A stretch of 64,000 nucleotides of DNA, taken from positions 1-64,000 of the forward strand of contig CAMDHZ010000004.1 of the NCBI GenBank assembly GCA_945898275.1, in the 5' to 3' direction. Below, piece by piece: positions 7,947 to 16,684 of the stretch. The position numbers and the translations under genes are program-made. A model generated the notes under the pieces. That model did no database searches. It was given only the letters and a program-made list of their open reading frames with translations, and was not told the DNA's origin. Within the stretch, counting starts at the first letter, position 1, and every line of letters starts with the position of its first letter. This stretch comes from Chitinophaga pinensis (GTDB lineage: Bacteria > Bacteroidota > Bacteroidia > UKL13-3).

Positions 7947-9995
7947 ATGGACAAAGCAATCTTACTGGAAGCCTATGCCCACATGTGTTCGGTGCGTGCA
8001 ATGGCAGAAATATACGATGCCAATAGGCCAATTGCCAAATATGTACACTCTACCAGTCGCGGCCACGAAGCCATCCAACTAGCTGTGGGTATGCAACTTA
8101 CAGGTGATGATTATGCCGCTCCTTATTACCGTGATGAGAGCATGTTATTAGGCATGGGAATGAGCCCCTATGAATTAATGTTGCAATTATTAGGCAAAGC
8201 AGAAGACCCATTTTCCGGGGGTAGAACTTATTATGGTCACCCTAACCTTAAGCGAGCAGGCTTTGTAAAAATGCTACATTCGAGCTCTGCAACAGGCATG
8301 CAAGCCATTCCAGCCACAGGTATGGCACATGGTATTGCTTATTTAGAAAGTCAGGGCTTACTCGATGCTGAGGAAAACCCAATTGTACTTTGCAGCCTTG
8401 GCGATGGTTCAGTTACAGAAGGCGAAGTTGCTGAAGCCTTTCAAATGGCTGTTTTGAAAAAATTACCCATATTTTACCTGATTCAAGACAATGATTGGGG
8501 CATCAGTGCCAGTGGAGCAGAAATGCGTGCCATGGATGCTTATGAATATGCTGCAGGTTTCAAAGGCTTGCAAAGATTAAGAGTGGATGGCAGTGATTTC
8601 TTAAAATCTTGGAATGCTGTTTTACAGTGTATTGATTATGTTAGAGAACACCGAGCACCGATTTTGTTGCACGCCAAAGTTCCTTTATTGGGCCATCATA
8701 CCAGCGGGGTAAGAAAAGAATGGTACCGCACAGAGGATGACATGTCTAAGCATTTAAAGGACGACCCAACCCCAAAGTTGAGACAGCATTTGCTAGAAAT
8801 TGGTATTCCAGAAACTGAACTTAGAGAAATTGAAGAAATACAGGCAGACAAAGTAGCACAACAGTTTAAACAGGCTGTAAATGCTGCCGACCCAGAGCCA
8901 AGCACTGCGCTCGATCATATTTATACACCAAGTGGTGCCACAGAAGAAGTGGGAATTAGAAAGCCAGAAGGCAAAGAACCTGTGGTTATGGTAGATGCTG
9001 CGTTGCATGCGGTGGATGAGTTAATGGCCAAGCATCCAGAATGTTTGTTTTACGGACAAGACGTGGGTGCCAGACTAGGAGGTGTGTTTAGAGAAGCAGC
9101 TACATTGGCTCAAAAATACGGAGATAATAGGGTGTTTAATACCCCCATTCAAGAAGCCTATATCATTGGTTCAACCACAGGCATGAGTGCAGTTGGTGCA
9201 AAGCCAATCGTAGAAATTCAGTTTGCAGATTATATATGGACAGGCATGAACCAATTGGTATGCGAGATTACAAAATCTAATTACCTCACCATGGGAAAAT
9301 ATCCAGTGAGTGCCGTAATTAGGATTCCTATTGGTGCCTATGGTGGTGGTGGTCCTTACCACAGCGGCAGCATAGAATCTACTTTGCTTACACTCAAAGG
9401 AATTAAAATTGCCTATCCAAGTAATGCTGCAGATATGAAAGGCTTAATGAAAGCGGCATATTATGATGGCAATCCTTGCATCATGCTTGAACACAAAGGC
9501 CTTTACTGGAGCAAGAATCCTGGGACAGAATTAGCCAGGTGTGTTGAGCCAGATGAGGAGTATATTCTTCCTTTTGGTAAAGCCAATAAGGTTTTGCAAG
9601 CAAGTGAAGAAGCCATAGATAACGGAGAAAGTTGTGTGGTGGTAACCTACGGAATGGGTGTATATTGGGCTTTGGCCGCAGCCAAGCAGCATGTAGGCAA
9701 AGTTGAAGTCTTAGACTTAAGAAGCTTGCAGCCCCTCGATGAAGAAACCATCATGGCCTCAGTTAAAACCCATGGCAAATGCTTGGTATTAACGGAAGAG
9801 CCTTTGTTAAATTCATTTGCAGAAAGTTTGGCAGCAAGGATAATGCAACAGTGTTTTACCTCATTAGATGCGCCCGTAGCAACTTTAGGCGCTAAGAACG
9901 TACCAGCCATTCCACTAAACATGGGATTAGAAGCAGAGATATTGCCAAATGCAGAGAAAGTTGCTGTGGTGTTGGGGAGTTTGTTGAGTAATTAA
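7947..9995 (+). CDS. 2-oxoacid dehydrogenase E1, fused alpha and beta subunits
   Basis: This thiamine-diphosphate enzyme carries out the decarboxylating first step of a pyruvate or branched-chain 2-oxoacid dehydrogenase complex. The alpha part (residues 1 to about 330) holds the TPP motif from GDG at 152-154 to Asn182 (GDGSVTEGE … QDNDWGIS). The beta part (about 345-682) has FYGQDVGARLGGVF, the QEAYIIGSTTGMSAVGAKP block and the transketolase C domain at the end. Single-chain alpha-beta fusions of 660-690 residues are common in this phylum. E2 and E3 genes are not in the window, so the substrate is uncertain. Confidence 0.92.
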   Translation: MDKAILLEAYAHMCSVRAMAEIYDANRPIAKYVHSTSRGHEAIQLAVGMQLTGDDYAAPYYRDESMLLGMGMSPYELMLQLLGKAEDPFSGGRTYYGHPNLKRAGFVKMLHSSSATGMQAIPATGMAHGIAYLESQGLLDAEENPIVLCSLGDGSVTEGEVAEAFQMAVLKKLPIFYLIQDNDWGISASGAEMRAMDAYEYAAGFKGLQRLRVDGSDFLKSWNAVLQCIDYVREHRAPILLHAKVPLLGHHTSGVRKEWYRTEDDMSKHLKDDPTPKLRQHLLEIGIPETELREIEEIQADKVAQQFKQAVNAADPEPSTALDHIYTPSGATEEVGIRKPEGKEPVVMVDAALHAVDELMAKHPECLFYGQDVGARLGGVFREAATLAQKYGDNRVFNTPIQEAYIIGSTTGMSAVGAKPIVEIQFADYIWTGMNQLVCEITKSNYLTMGKYPVSAVIRIPIGAYGGGGPYHSGSIESTLLTLKGIKIAYPSNAADMKGLMKAAYYDGNPCIMLEHKGLYWSKNPGTELARCVEPDEEYILPFGKANKVLQASEEAIDNGESCVVVTYGMGVYWALAAAKQHVGKVEVLDLRSLQPLDEETIMASVKTHGKCLVLTEEPLLNSFAESLAARIMQQCFTSLDAPVATLGAKNVPAIPLNMGLEAEILPNAEKVAVVLGSLLSN

Positions 9996-10029
9996 TTTTT
10001 TAATTTTTATTATCTTTATAAAAATTAAT
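9991..10029 (+). terminator. AT-only hairpin after the E1 gene (weak terminator candidate)
   Basis: ATTAATTTTT (9991-10000) is complementary to AAAAATTAAT (10020-10029) with a 19-nt loop. The stem has no G-C pairs, so support as a terminator is weak. Confidence 0.25.
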
Positions 10030-10170
10030 AGCAGCAATACTATTTCGGCCTTGAGTAGAAAAAAACTTTGCTAATGCAAGTAAAAGCTTAAAGCGATTTA
10101 CCTCGTTTTTTTGAAAATTGCTTTAGCGTTAACCGCAAACTTTTGTATAGGAGGTAATTTAAAAAAAGTT

Positions 10171-10178
10171 TAAATTTG
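10171..10178 (+). promoter_or_regulatory. Possible -7 box TAAATTTG for the DUF433 pair
   Basis: TAAATTTG fits TAnnTTTG and ends 16 bp before the ATG at 10195. A TTTG at 10142-10145 could be the -33 box, but the 25-bp gap is longer than usual. Confidence 0.35.
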
Positions 10179-10194
10179 AGTTCTATTTTAAATT

Positions 10195-10428
10195 ATGGAC
10201 TCTAAAATTATTAATGTAAATCCTGAGATTTTAGGTGGAACACCAGTCTTTAGCGGCACGAGAGTTCCTATTAAAAACCTCTTTGATTATTTAGAAACTG
10301 GTGATACAATAGAGGATTTTTTGAATGATTTTGAAGGTGTAAGGAAAGACCAAGTTGTAAAAGTTTTAGAAATGTCTCAAAAACTTATTGAAAACGCTTC
10401 AAATACGCTAAATGAAAATTTTGCTTGA
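10195..10428 (+). CDS. DUF433 antitoxin-like protein
   Basis: The 77-residue protein has the DUF433 signature INVNPEILGGTPVFSGTRVPI followed by a helix-turn-helix-like tail (GDTIEDFLNDFEGV). DUF433 proteins are small DNA-binding proteins that occur next to PIN-like toxins. The last 17 bp overlap the start of the next gene, so the two are translationally coupled. The likely role is antitoxin and autoregulator; this is family knowledge plus context, not shown directly. Confidence 0.85.
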   Translation: MDSKIINVNPEILGGTPVFSGTRVPIKNLFDYLETGDTIEDFLNDFEGVRKDQVVKVLEMSQKLIENASNTLNENFA

Positions 10429-10735
10429 CGAATGTATAACCAAGCGACTCAAATTGCACTTGCAAGATTTTGAAGTTTTTAGTGTCCATGAATTAAATTT
10501 AAGTGGAATTAAGAATGGTAAATTAATGACATATTGTTCTGAGAATAATTTTGATATTTTATTGACCATTGATAAAAACCTGATGTTTCAACAAAACTTA
10601 GAGAAATACAAGGTTTCAATAGTTGTACTGAATTCTAAGACCAGTAAAATAGAGGAATTAATAACCTTTTTGCCAAATTTTATAAATCAAGTTTTTTCCT
10701 TCGAAAAACATAAAGCATATTTAATAGAAAAGTAG
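10412..10735 (+). CDS. DUF5615 PIN-like toxin candidate
   Basis: The 107-residue protein starts MKILLDECITKRL, the DUF5615 (PIN-like) opening with the acidic pair D6-E7, and has a second acidic site in LLTIDKNL. PIN-like folds are nucleases, usually RNases, and DUF433/DUF5615 neighbours form a recognised type II toxin-antitoxin-like pair. The gene starts inside the end of the DUF433 gene (17-bp overlap). Base composition is more AT-rich than the flanking housekeeping genes, in keeping with horizontal mobility. Confidence 0.82.
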   Translation: MKILLDECITKRLKLHLQDFEVFSVHELNLSGIKNGKLMTYCSENNFDILLTIDKNLMFQQNLEKYKVSIVVLNSKTSKIEELITFLPNFINQVFSFEKHKAYLIEK

Positions 10736-10852
10736 TTTGAAAGATTATTGTATTGCAACAACTGTTATTTAGTTAGTTTTCGGGTTGAACCAATTAGCGC
10801 TAATGCAACCCAATATACAGCAGCGTTGACTTCATGAAAAAGCCAGTTATCC

Positions 10853-12007
10853 ATGAAAAAACTAATCCTATTTTTTGCGTTCTTTCCTTTGATATCTCAA
10901 GCCCAGTTTGTAAGTAGCTTTTTTCAATTGTATGGAGATCCAATGCATTCATTTTACCTCGATACTTCCTTGTATCAATCTGGTTTGGGTCAAGCCAAAG
11001 ATTATACAGTAGACGTGGATGGAAACCTAAATTTATTTATTGATCATACTTGGCAAACAGAAGGCAACAGATTCGTAAAAAAAGGCAGTACCTATCCTAA
11101 TGCTACCTCCTATAATTACTATGAAGCCAAATACAGTTTTAAAGAAGATAGGCCTTTTCAAACCGAATATTTTAGACGACTAAAAGACCAAACTTTGCTT
11201 GAACCAACTGGAATAGACTCGATGGCTTTTGAGGATAATCGAATTAAAAATATCCATAGGTTAACAGGTAACCAAAACGCAGGCACTATAACTGAATATT
11301 TTTATGATTCTATCAATGGGGTAAAGGGCAATACGGTTAAATTAATTCCTCCATCAACTGAATATACTGGAATATATAATGTGCGTGAGTTTCATCAACC
11401 CCAACTGCCTAAAATTATAGATGGTTATTCAGAATCTGCTACAGAAAGAAAATTGTTTAGCATTTCTCATTATTACTTTGATTCCTTAAACAGGGTAAGC
11501 TCGGCAATAGATTCTAGCTTGCAATTTGGAGTCAATATGATATTTAGAGGCACCAGAAGAATAGTGTACATAGGAAACACAATGTTGGTAGATTCCATCA
11601 TTCAAGAAAGTCAATATTTTAAATACTATTATGTTTCTATAATAAGTTATGATACCCATCAAAAGATAGCTCAAATTAATCGTTATGGGCAAGAAACCAA
11701 TAGGCCATACCGACTATTGCAGCGCATAGAGTTTGGGACACCTCCTTCAGGCTTATGGGATCAACCCAATACAAAATTAGCAGTTGCCCTTTTTCCCAAT
11801 CCTGCTTTTGATAGGTTAAACTTTAAATCAGAAAAGCCAATTGAGGCAGTTGAAATTTATGACCTTACAGGAGCATTGGTTTTCAAACAGGAGGCTTTCA
11901 AGCTTGAATCAATTTCAATTAAAGAACTAGCGGCAGGCACATACCTTGTAAAGCTAATGAACCAACAAGGTTCGGTTTACCAAAGGTTGATAAAAAGCCA
12001 GAACTAG
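10853..12007 (+). CDS. Secreted protein with type IX secretion (Por) sorting domain
   Basis: The product (384 residues) has a signal peptide (KKLILFFAFFPLISQA, cleavage near AQF) and a C-terminal type A sorting domain of about 70 residues, from LFPNPAFDRLNFKSEKPI through IYDLTGALVF to LAAGTYLVKLMN. Such tails direct proteins through the type IX system to the cell surface. The middle (about 25-310) is rich in Tyr, Asn and Ser with no domain I recognise; it may be a YD-like repeat fold. The spacer before it contains a perfect 12-bp palindrome ATTAGCGCTAAT at 10793-10804 and a one-base-centre copy of the iterated motif (10783-10791). Confidence 0.85.
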   Translation: MKKLILFFAFFPLISQAQFVSSFFQLYGDPMHSFYLDTSLYQSGLGQAKDYTVDVDGNLNLFIDHTWQTEGNRFVKKGSTYPNATSYNYYEAKYSFKEDRPFQTEYFRRLKDQTLLEPTGIDSMAFEDNRIKNIHRLTGNQNAGTITEYFYDSINGVKGNTVKLIPPSTEYTGIYNVREFHQPQLPKIIDGYSESATERKLFSISHYYFDSLNRVSSAIDSSLQFGVNMIFRGTRRIVYIGNTMLVDSIIQESQYFKYYYVSIISYDTHQKIAQINRYGQETNRPYRLLQRIEFGTPPSGLWDQPNTKLAVALFPNPAFDRLNFKSEKPIEAVEIYDLTGALVFKQEAFKLESISIKELAAGTYLVKLMNQQGSVYQRLIKSQN

Positions 12008-12079
12008 GACATAATTTTCCTCACATCTTTGGCGATGCTTTAAGAAAAGTGCAAATTTGCCCTTTCATTTAACGCAAAC

Positions 12080-14320
12080 ATGAGTCAGATGCAACCCGTA
12101 GGAAATCTTGCCACTTTAGAACAAGCCACCCAATTAGGATTACGCCCCGAAGAATTTGATAAAATCAAAGAAATCTTAGGTCGCACCCCAACTTTCACAG
12201 AAATGAGTGTTTACTCAGTAATGTGGAGTGAGCATTGTTCTTACAAAAACTCAATCGTTTGGCTCAAAACGCTACCTAAAGAAGGCGAAAAAATGCTGGC
12301 CAAGGCCGGTGAAGAAAATGCCGGCCTCATTGATATTGGCGATGGATTAGCCTGCTGCTTTAAGATTGAAAGTCATAACCACCCAAGTGCCATTGAGCCT
12401 TACCAAGGCGCAGCAACTGGTGTGGGCGGCATTAACCGCGATATCTTCTCTATGGGTGCACGTCCTATTGCTCAAATGAATTCATTGCGTTTTGGTAATA
12501 TAGAAAACGAGCGTACCAAATGGTTGGTAAAAGGAGTGGTAAAAGGCATTGGAAATTATGGCAATGCCTTTGGTATTCCAACTGTTGGCGGCGAAGTGTA
12601 TTTTGATGATTGTTACCAAATTAATCCTCTGGTAAATGCCATGAGCGTGGGCATTGCCAAAGTGGGTAAAACCGTTTCGGCCATTGCAGAAGGCGTTGGA
12701 AATCCAGTATATATTTATGGTTCTGCTACCGGTAAAGATGGAATTCACGGTGCTGCCTTTGCCTCAAAAGACATTACAGAAGATTCGGCCAAAGACCTTC
12801 CTTCGGTTCAAGTAGGTGATCCTTTCTGGGAGAAACTTATCTTAGAAGCTACCATGGAATTGCTTGAAACCACCGATGCGGTGGTAGGGATGCAAGACAT
12901 GGGTGCGGCAGGTATCACTTGCTCCACCAGCGAAATGAGTGCAAAAAGTGGCACTGGAATGAAAGTGTGGTTAGACAAAGTTCCTATGCGCCAAGCGGGT
13001 ATGAAAGATTGGGAAGTATTGCTTTCTGAAAGTCAGGAACGCATGCTAGTTGTGGTGCACAAAGGCAAAGAAGCAGAGGTCGAAAAAATATTTAAGAAGT
13101 GGGATTTAACCTACGCGGTAATTGGCGAGGTAACCGATACTGGTCGCGTACAATATTTCATGGACGGAGAGTTGCGAGCTGATATTCCGGGAGAAAGCTT
13201 GGTATTAGGCGGCGGTGCTCCGGTTTATCATAGAGAATACAAAGAGCCGCGCTACTTTGAGGAAATCAAAAAATTTGATTTGAACCAAATTGCTGATATA
13301 AATCTAGAGGCAGCACCAGCCATTGCCAAAGCTTTGGTTGCGCATCCAAACATTGCCAGCAAACGTTGGGTATATAACCAATACGATAGCATGGTGGGAA
13401 CCGTTAATCAAACTACCAATGCACCAAGTGATGCGGCCGTGGTTAAGGTAAAAGGCAGTAACCGCAGCATTGCCATGACAGTAGATTGCAATAGCCGCTT
13501 TGTGTATGCCGATCCATTTAAAGGTGCGATGATTGCGGTATCCGAAGCTGCTAGAAATCTTGTTTGCAGTGGCGCAGAACCAGCCGGTGTTACCAATTGT
13601 TTAAACTTTGGTAATCCCTATAACCCAGAAGTGTATTACCAATTTGTATATGCTATTAAAGGCATGGGCGAGGCGTGCAAGAAATTTGATACACCAGTAA
13701 CTGGTGGAAATGTAAGTTTTTACAACCAAAGTTCAGACGACAATGCGGTGTTTCCAACCCCAACCATTGGCATGGTAGGTTTATTGCCAAAAGGTTCAAA
13801 ACACATGACCTTAAACTTTAAGCAAGCTGGCGATGTGATTGTGATGTTGGGTCAAACCAAAGACGATTTAGGCTGCTCGCATTACTTAGCACATTACCTA
13901 AAGGTTGCACAATCTCCAGCGCCTTGGTTTGATTTAGACCAAGAATACAACATGCAACAAGCGGTGTTAAAATTAATTGGGGGCGGTTTGATCCAAAGTG
14001 CTCATGATGTAAGTGAAGGAGGATTGATGACTTGTTTGTTAGAGTCTGCCTTTGTGGGTAATTTAGGATTTGAGATAAGCCAAACTGCCAATTCACGTTG
14101 CGATGCATTCTTGTTTGGCGAAGCACAAGGTAGGGTAGTAGTTAGTGTAAACCCAGTGCAATTAGCCGACGTAGAAAGCCTATTGCATAGGCTTAACCTA
14201 TCCTATGAAAAATTGGGTACAGTTACTGCAAATGGGATTAATGTAAACGGTGTTGATTTTGGCCAAGTGAGCGAGTATTCAGAAATTTACAATAACTCAT
14301 TAGGGCATAAGTTAGCTTAA
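12080..14320 (+). CDS. purL: Phosphoribosylformylglycinamidine synthase subunit PurL
   Basis: PurL converts FGAR to FGAM in purine synthesis, using ammonia supplied by PurQ. At 746 residues it is the small PurL type, which needs separate PurQ and PurS. Clear landmarks are EHCSYKNS, the ESHNHPSAIEPYQGAATGVGG block near residue 95, VGMQDMGAAGITCS, and the C-terminal ISAHDVSEGGL-type motif (IQSAHDVSEGGL). It is a single gene here, between the T9SS-sorted protein and a toxin-antitoxin-like pair. Codon choice resembles that of other housekeeping genes. Confidence 0.96.
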   Translation: MSQMQPVGNLATLEQATQLGLRPEEFDKIKEILGRTPTFTEMSVYSVMWSEHCSYKNSIVWLKTLPKEGEKMLAKAGEENAGLIDIGDGLACCFKIESHNHPSAIEPYQGAATGVGGINRDIFSMGARPIAQMNSLRFGNIENERTKWLVKGVVKGIGNYGNAFGIPTVGGEVYFDDCYQINPLVNAMSVGIAKVGKTVSAIAEGVGNPVYIYGSATGKDGIHGAAFASKDITEDSAKDLPSVQVGDPFWEKLILEATMELLETTDAVVGMQDMGAAGITCSTSEMSAKSGTGMKVWLDKVPMRQAGMKDWEVLLSESQERMLVVVHKGKEAEVEKIFKKWDLTYAVIGEVTDTGRVQYFMDGELRADIPGESLVLGGGAPVYHREYKEPRYFEEIKKFDLNQIADINLEAAPAIAKALVAHPNIASKRWVYNQYDSMVGTVNQTTNAPSDAAVVKVKGSNRSIAMTVDCNSRFVYADPFKGAMIAVSEAARNLVCSGAEPAGVTNCLNFGNPYNPEVYYQFVYAIKGMGEACKKFDTPVTGGNVSFYNQSSDDNAVFPTPTIGMVGLLPKGSKHMTLNFKQAGDVIVMLGQTKDDLGCSHYLAHYLKVAQSPAPWFDLDQEYNMQQAVLKLIGGGLIQSAHDVSEGGLMTCLLESAFVGNLGFEISQTANSRCDAFLFGEAQGRVVVSVNPVQLADVESLLHRLNLSYEKLGTVTANGINVNGVDFGQVSEYSEIYNNSLGHKLA

Positions 14321-14620
14321 AATGATTCAAGCTTGTTGAGGTAGTTTTAAGGTAACAAAGTGATTTTAACAACCCAATGTATAGGTGTTTAAAAAGGATT
14401 TCTAAAAAGGAAATTGGTATTTAATTGGAGAATTGTTTTGTTACAGGAATTTTTGATGAAAAATAGCCTTTGCCCTCACATGCCAATTGGCAAAAGTCAG
14501 AATTACAAAATTGAGCCAATTTGGAGGGTTGGGTTACAATAGCCTAAAAAACATGAGGTTAATCCTCCATTTTGAAGGGACGATGTTGTTATATTTAGGG
14601 AATTAGTCTAAGTTTGAATC
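14321..14620. other. 300-bp intergenic region after purL
   Basis: I see no gene, tRNA or strong terminator here. The right end carries a promoter-like TTG-N20-TAAGTTTG at 14586-14616. The rest is AT-rich with scattered near-palindromes (for example CCAATTGG at 14481-14488) that I cannot assign. Confidence 0.5.
14586..14616 (+). promoter_or_regulatory. Promoter-like TTG-N20-TAAGTTTG before the ParE-type pair
   Basis: TTG at 14586-14588 and TAAGTTTG at 14609-14616 match the Bacteroidota -33/-7 pattern with a 20-bp gap. The ATG at 14621 is only 4 bp further on, so transcription from this site would give a leaderless or almost leaderless message. Confidence 0.45.
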
Positions 14621-14905
14621 ATGACGATTATTAGAACAATTGTAATTGATACAGAAGAACATGCAATAGAGTTTGATAAAATTCTAGGAAAGCTTCCTTA
14701 CGTAAAAACATTAGAAGTTATAAATGAAGACGCTGTTGCTTTAGGCAGAATTCAAGCTGCTACAACAGCCGAATTGACTCTTTTTTTCACTGAAGATAAT
14801 GAGGATGAAGTTTTGATAGCTGCAGAGGAGGTATTTTCAAAGTATCGAAATGGTGGAAGTTTTTTTTACCAAAAGAGCAAAAAGGGCATTAGAGGTTATC
14901 ATTGA
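14621..14905 (+). CDS. Small putative antitoxin upstream of a ParE/RelE-type toxin
   Basis: This 94-residue protein is acidic in its second half (FFTEDNEDEVLIAAEEVF) and has no DNA-binding motif I can name. Its role as antitoxin is inferred from position: it overlaps the following RelE/ParE-like gene by 56 bp. The overlap contains a T8 run (14862-14869), so the annotated C-terminus depends on the exact length of that run. Similar short proteins of unknown fold precede ParE-type toxins in many Bacteroidota. Confidence 0.7.
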   Translation: MTIIRTIVIDTEEHAIEFDKILGKLPYVKTLEVINEDAVALGRIQAATTAELTLFFTEDNEDEVLIAAEEVFSKYRNGGSFFYQKSKKGIRGYH

Positions 14906-15137
14906 GTTTATTGAAAGTAAAAACACACCAGGGAGCGGAAGAAGATTTGCATTAAAGTTTGAAGAGATACTAAACCAATATGCATTGGAAAATACAACCT
15001 ATGCAAAGTGTAATCACATTTCTTTGTATAAGCTTAACTACTCTTGTATCACAATTTCAAAATGGGTAATTGTGTTTAAGATTAAAGATAACAAGTTTAT
15101 AATCTACAGAATTGTTTGGGGAGCCCTATTAAGTTAA
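14850..15137 (+). CDS. RelE/ParE-family toxin
   Basis: The 95-residue basic protein has the RelE/ParE opening VEVFFTKRAKRALEVIIEFIE, a central GRRFALKFEEIL helix and the C-terminal strand WVIVFKIKDNKFIIYRIVWG, which is how this fold usually ends. RelE-type members cut mRNA at the ribosome, ParE-type members poison gyrase; the sequence alone does not decide, though the VKFKIKDNKIII-RI ending is closer to ParE. It is coupled to the preceding small gene by a long overlap. Confidence 0.8.
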   Translation: MVEVFFTKRAKRALEVIIEFIESKNTPGSGRRFALKFEEILNQYALENTTYAKCNHISLYKLNYSCITISKWVIVFKIKDNKFIIYRIVWGALLS

Positions 15138-15395
15138 CAAATCTAACCCAAATGCCTTTTCAAAAAATCTTCTAAATTACAGACCAAGCTATTTTTATTG
15201 GGGTAGATATCGCTAGTTGTTATAGATTTACCAGGTAAATCAAAATCCGTATTTTATTTTTACTTGATAAAATGTATTTAACCAAGTAATTAAAAATTGT
15301 ATATTAGTTTTACTTAGTTAATTGAGTTTATAAACCTACATAGAAAATTATGGGTAGCCATAGATTTTATCCCTAATATTGCACCAAAATAAATA
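15138..15395. other. AT-rich spacer with a short possible gene remnant
   Basis: On the minus strand, 15148-15258 reads as about 36 codons without a stop (ending DFLKRHLG then TAG) but has no start codon and is preceded in frame by TAA. It could be the remnant of a gene's 3' end, or chance. The rest is very AT-rich. A TAATATTG box near 15376 may be part of the tatC promoter. Confidence 0.35.
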
Positions 15396-16220
15396 ATGCC
15401 TTTAGACCAAATAGATTTAGACCAAGAAGAGAAGGAGATGGGTTTCTTTGATCATATTGATGATTTAAGAAAGCACTTATTTCGCTCAGCAATTGCCGTA
15501 ATAGTGGCAGCAGTGGCTATGTTTTTAAATAAATCTTTTTTATTTGATACCGTTCTTTTTGGTCCAGTTCACAAGGATTTCTGGACTTACCGCAAAATGT
15601 GTGAGTTGAGCCATCAACTTACTGGCACAGATGAATATTGCGTAAAAGAAATAGGTTTTGTATTATCCAATATTGATATCACGGGACAGTTTACCCAGCA
15701 TTTGTTTATCTCCTTTATTGCTGGAATTGTTATTGCTTTCCCATTTGTTTTATGGCAATTTTGGATGTTTGTAAAACCGGCACTCAGCATAAAGGAAATT
15801 GGTTATGCACGGGGTTTTGTATTCTTTAGTTCGGGTTTATTTTTCATAGGAATCTTATTTGGTTATTTCTTTTTGACCCCACTCTCTGTTAATTTTTTAG
15901 GTTCGTACAAGGTAAGTGAATTGGTGAGCAATGAAATCAACTTAGAGTCGTATGTGTCCTTTATTTCAACCCTCACTTTTGCCACCGGGTTAATATTTGA
16001 GATGCCAGTTTTAGCCTATTTTCTTGCAAAAATTGGTATTTTAGGGAGTAAGTTTTTGCGCAGTTCTAGGAGATATGCAGTTGTAATTATTCTTATATTG
16101 GCAGGTATTTTAACTCCTTCACCAGACATTGCCAGCATGGTAATGATGGCTTTGCCACTTTATGCCTTATTTGAAATAAGCATTTTGGTGGTGGCAAAGG
16201 TTGAGGAGAGAAAAGGATAG
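15396..16220 (+). CDS. tatC: Sec-independent protein translocase TatC
   Basis: TatC is the receptor subunit of the twin-arginine pathway, which exports folded proteins. The cytoplasmic N-terminus shows the family's GFFDHIDDLRKHLFRS, and six membrane segments follow, with the conserved Phe/Glu region FVLWQFWMFVKPALSIKE and the closing block ILAGILTPSPDIASMVMMALPLYALFE. Length (274 residues) is typical for the phylum, including a larger periplasmic loop after the first helix. tatA is not in the window. rpiB starts 29 bp downstream. Confidence 0.95.
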   Translation: MPLDQIDLDQEEKEMGFFDHIDDLRKHLFRSAIAVIVAAVAMFLNKSFLFDTVLFGPVHKDFWTYRKMCELSHQLTGTDEYCVKEIGFVLSNIDITGQFTQHLFISFIAGIVIAFPFVLWQFWMFVKPALSIKEIGYARGFVFFSSGLFFIGILFGYFFLTPLSVNFLGSYKVSELVSNEINLESYVSFISTLTFATGLIFEMPVLAYFLAKIGILGSKFLRSSRRYAVVIILILAGILTPSPDIASMVMMALPLYALFEISILVVAKVEERKG

Positions 16221-16249
16221 GTTTATTTAAACTTTCTTATCTTCGTCCC

Positions 16250-16678
16250 ATGAACATAGCAATTGCTTGCGACCACGCAGGATATGAATATAAAGAAGCC
16301 ATTAAGTTGCAGTTGGTCTCTTTAGGGCACGAAGTAAAAGACTTTGGCACCCATACTTTAGATTCAATGGATTATCCTGATACTACCCACCCAGCGGCGG
16401 ATGCTGTTGAATCAAGAGAATGCGAATTAGGAATTCTCATTTGTGGCAGCGCAAACGGAGTAGCCATGACTGCCAATAAACACCAAGGCATTCGTGCAGC
16501 TATTTGCTGGGAGCCAGAACTTAGCAAATTGGCCCGTACCCACAATGATGCCAATATGGTTTGCCTACCTGCCCGATTTATTTCTTTAGAAACTGCCAAA
16601 GAAATTGTGGCTATTTTCTTGTCAACCTCCTTCGAAGGCGGAAGACATGCCAATCGTGTCAATAAAATTGCCTGCTAA
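16250..16678 (+). CDS. rpiB: Ribose-5-phosphate isomerase B
   Basis: RpiB interconverts ribose 5-phosphate and ribulose 5-phosphate in the pentose phosphate pathway. The N-terminal IACDHAGYEYKEAI and the active-site Cys block LGILICGSANGVAMTANK are both present, and the C-terminal ANMVCLPARFIS is typical. The 142-residue length is normal. It sits between tatC and meaB, 6 bp from the latter, so co-transcription is likely. A TATCTTCG box at about 16237-16244 may give it its own promoter. Confidence 0.95.
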   Translation: MNIAIACDHAGYEYKEAIKLQLVSLGHEVKDFGTHTLDSMDYPDTTHPAADAVESRECELGILICGSANGVAMTANKHQGIRAAICWEPELSKLARTHNDANMVCLPARFISLETAKEIVAIFLSTSFEGGRHANRVNKIAC

Positions 16679-16684
16679 CTAGCA

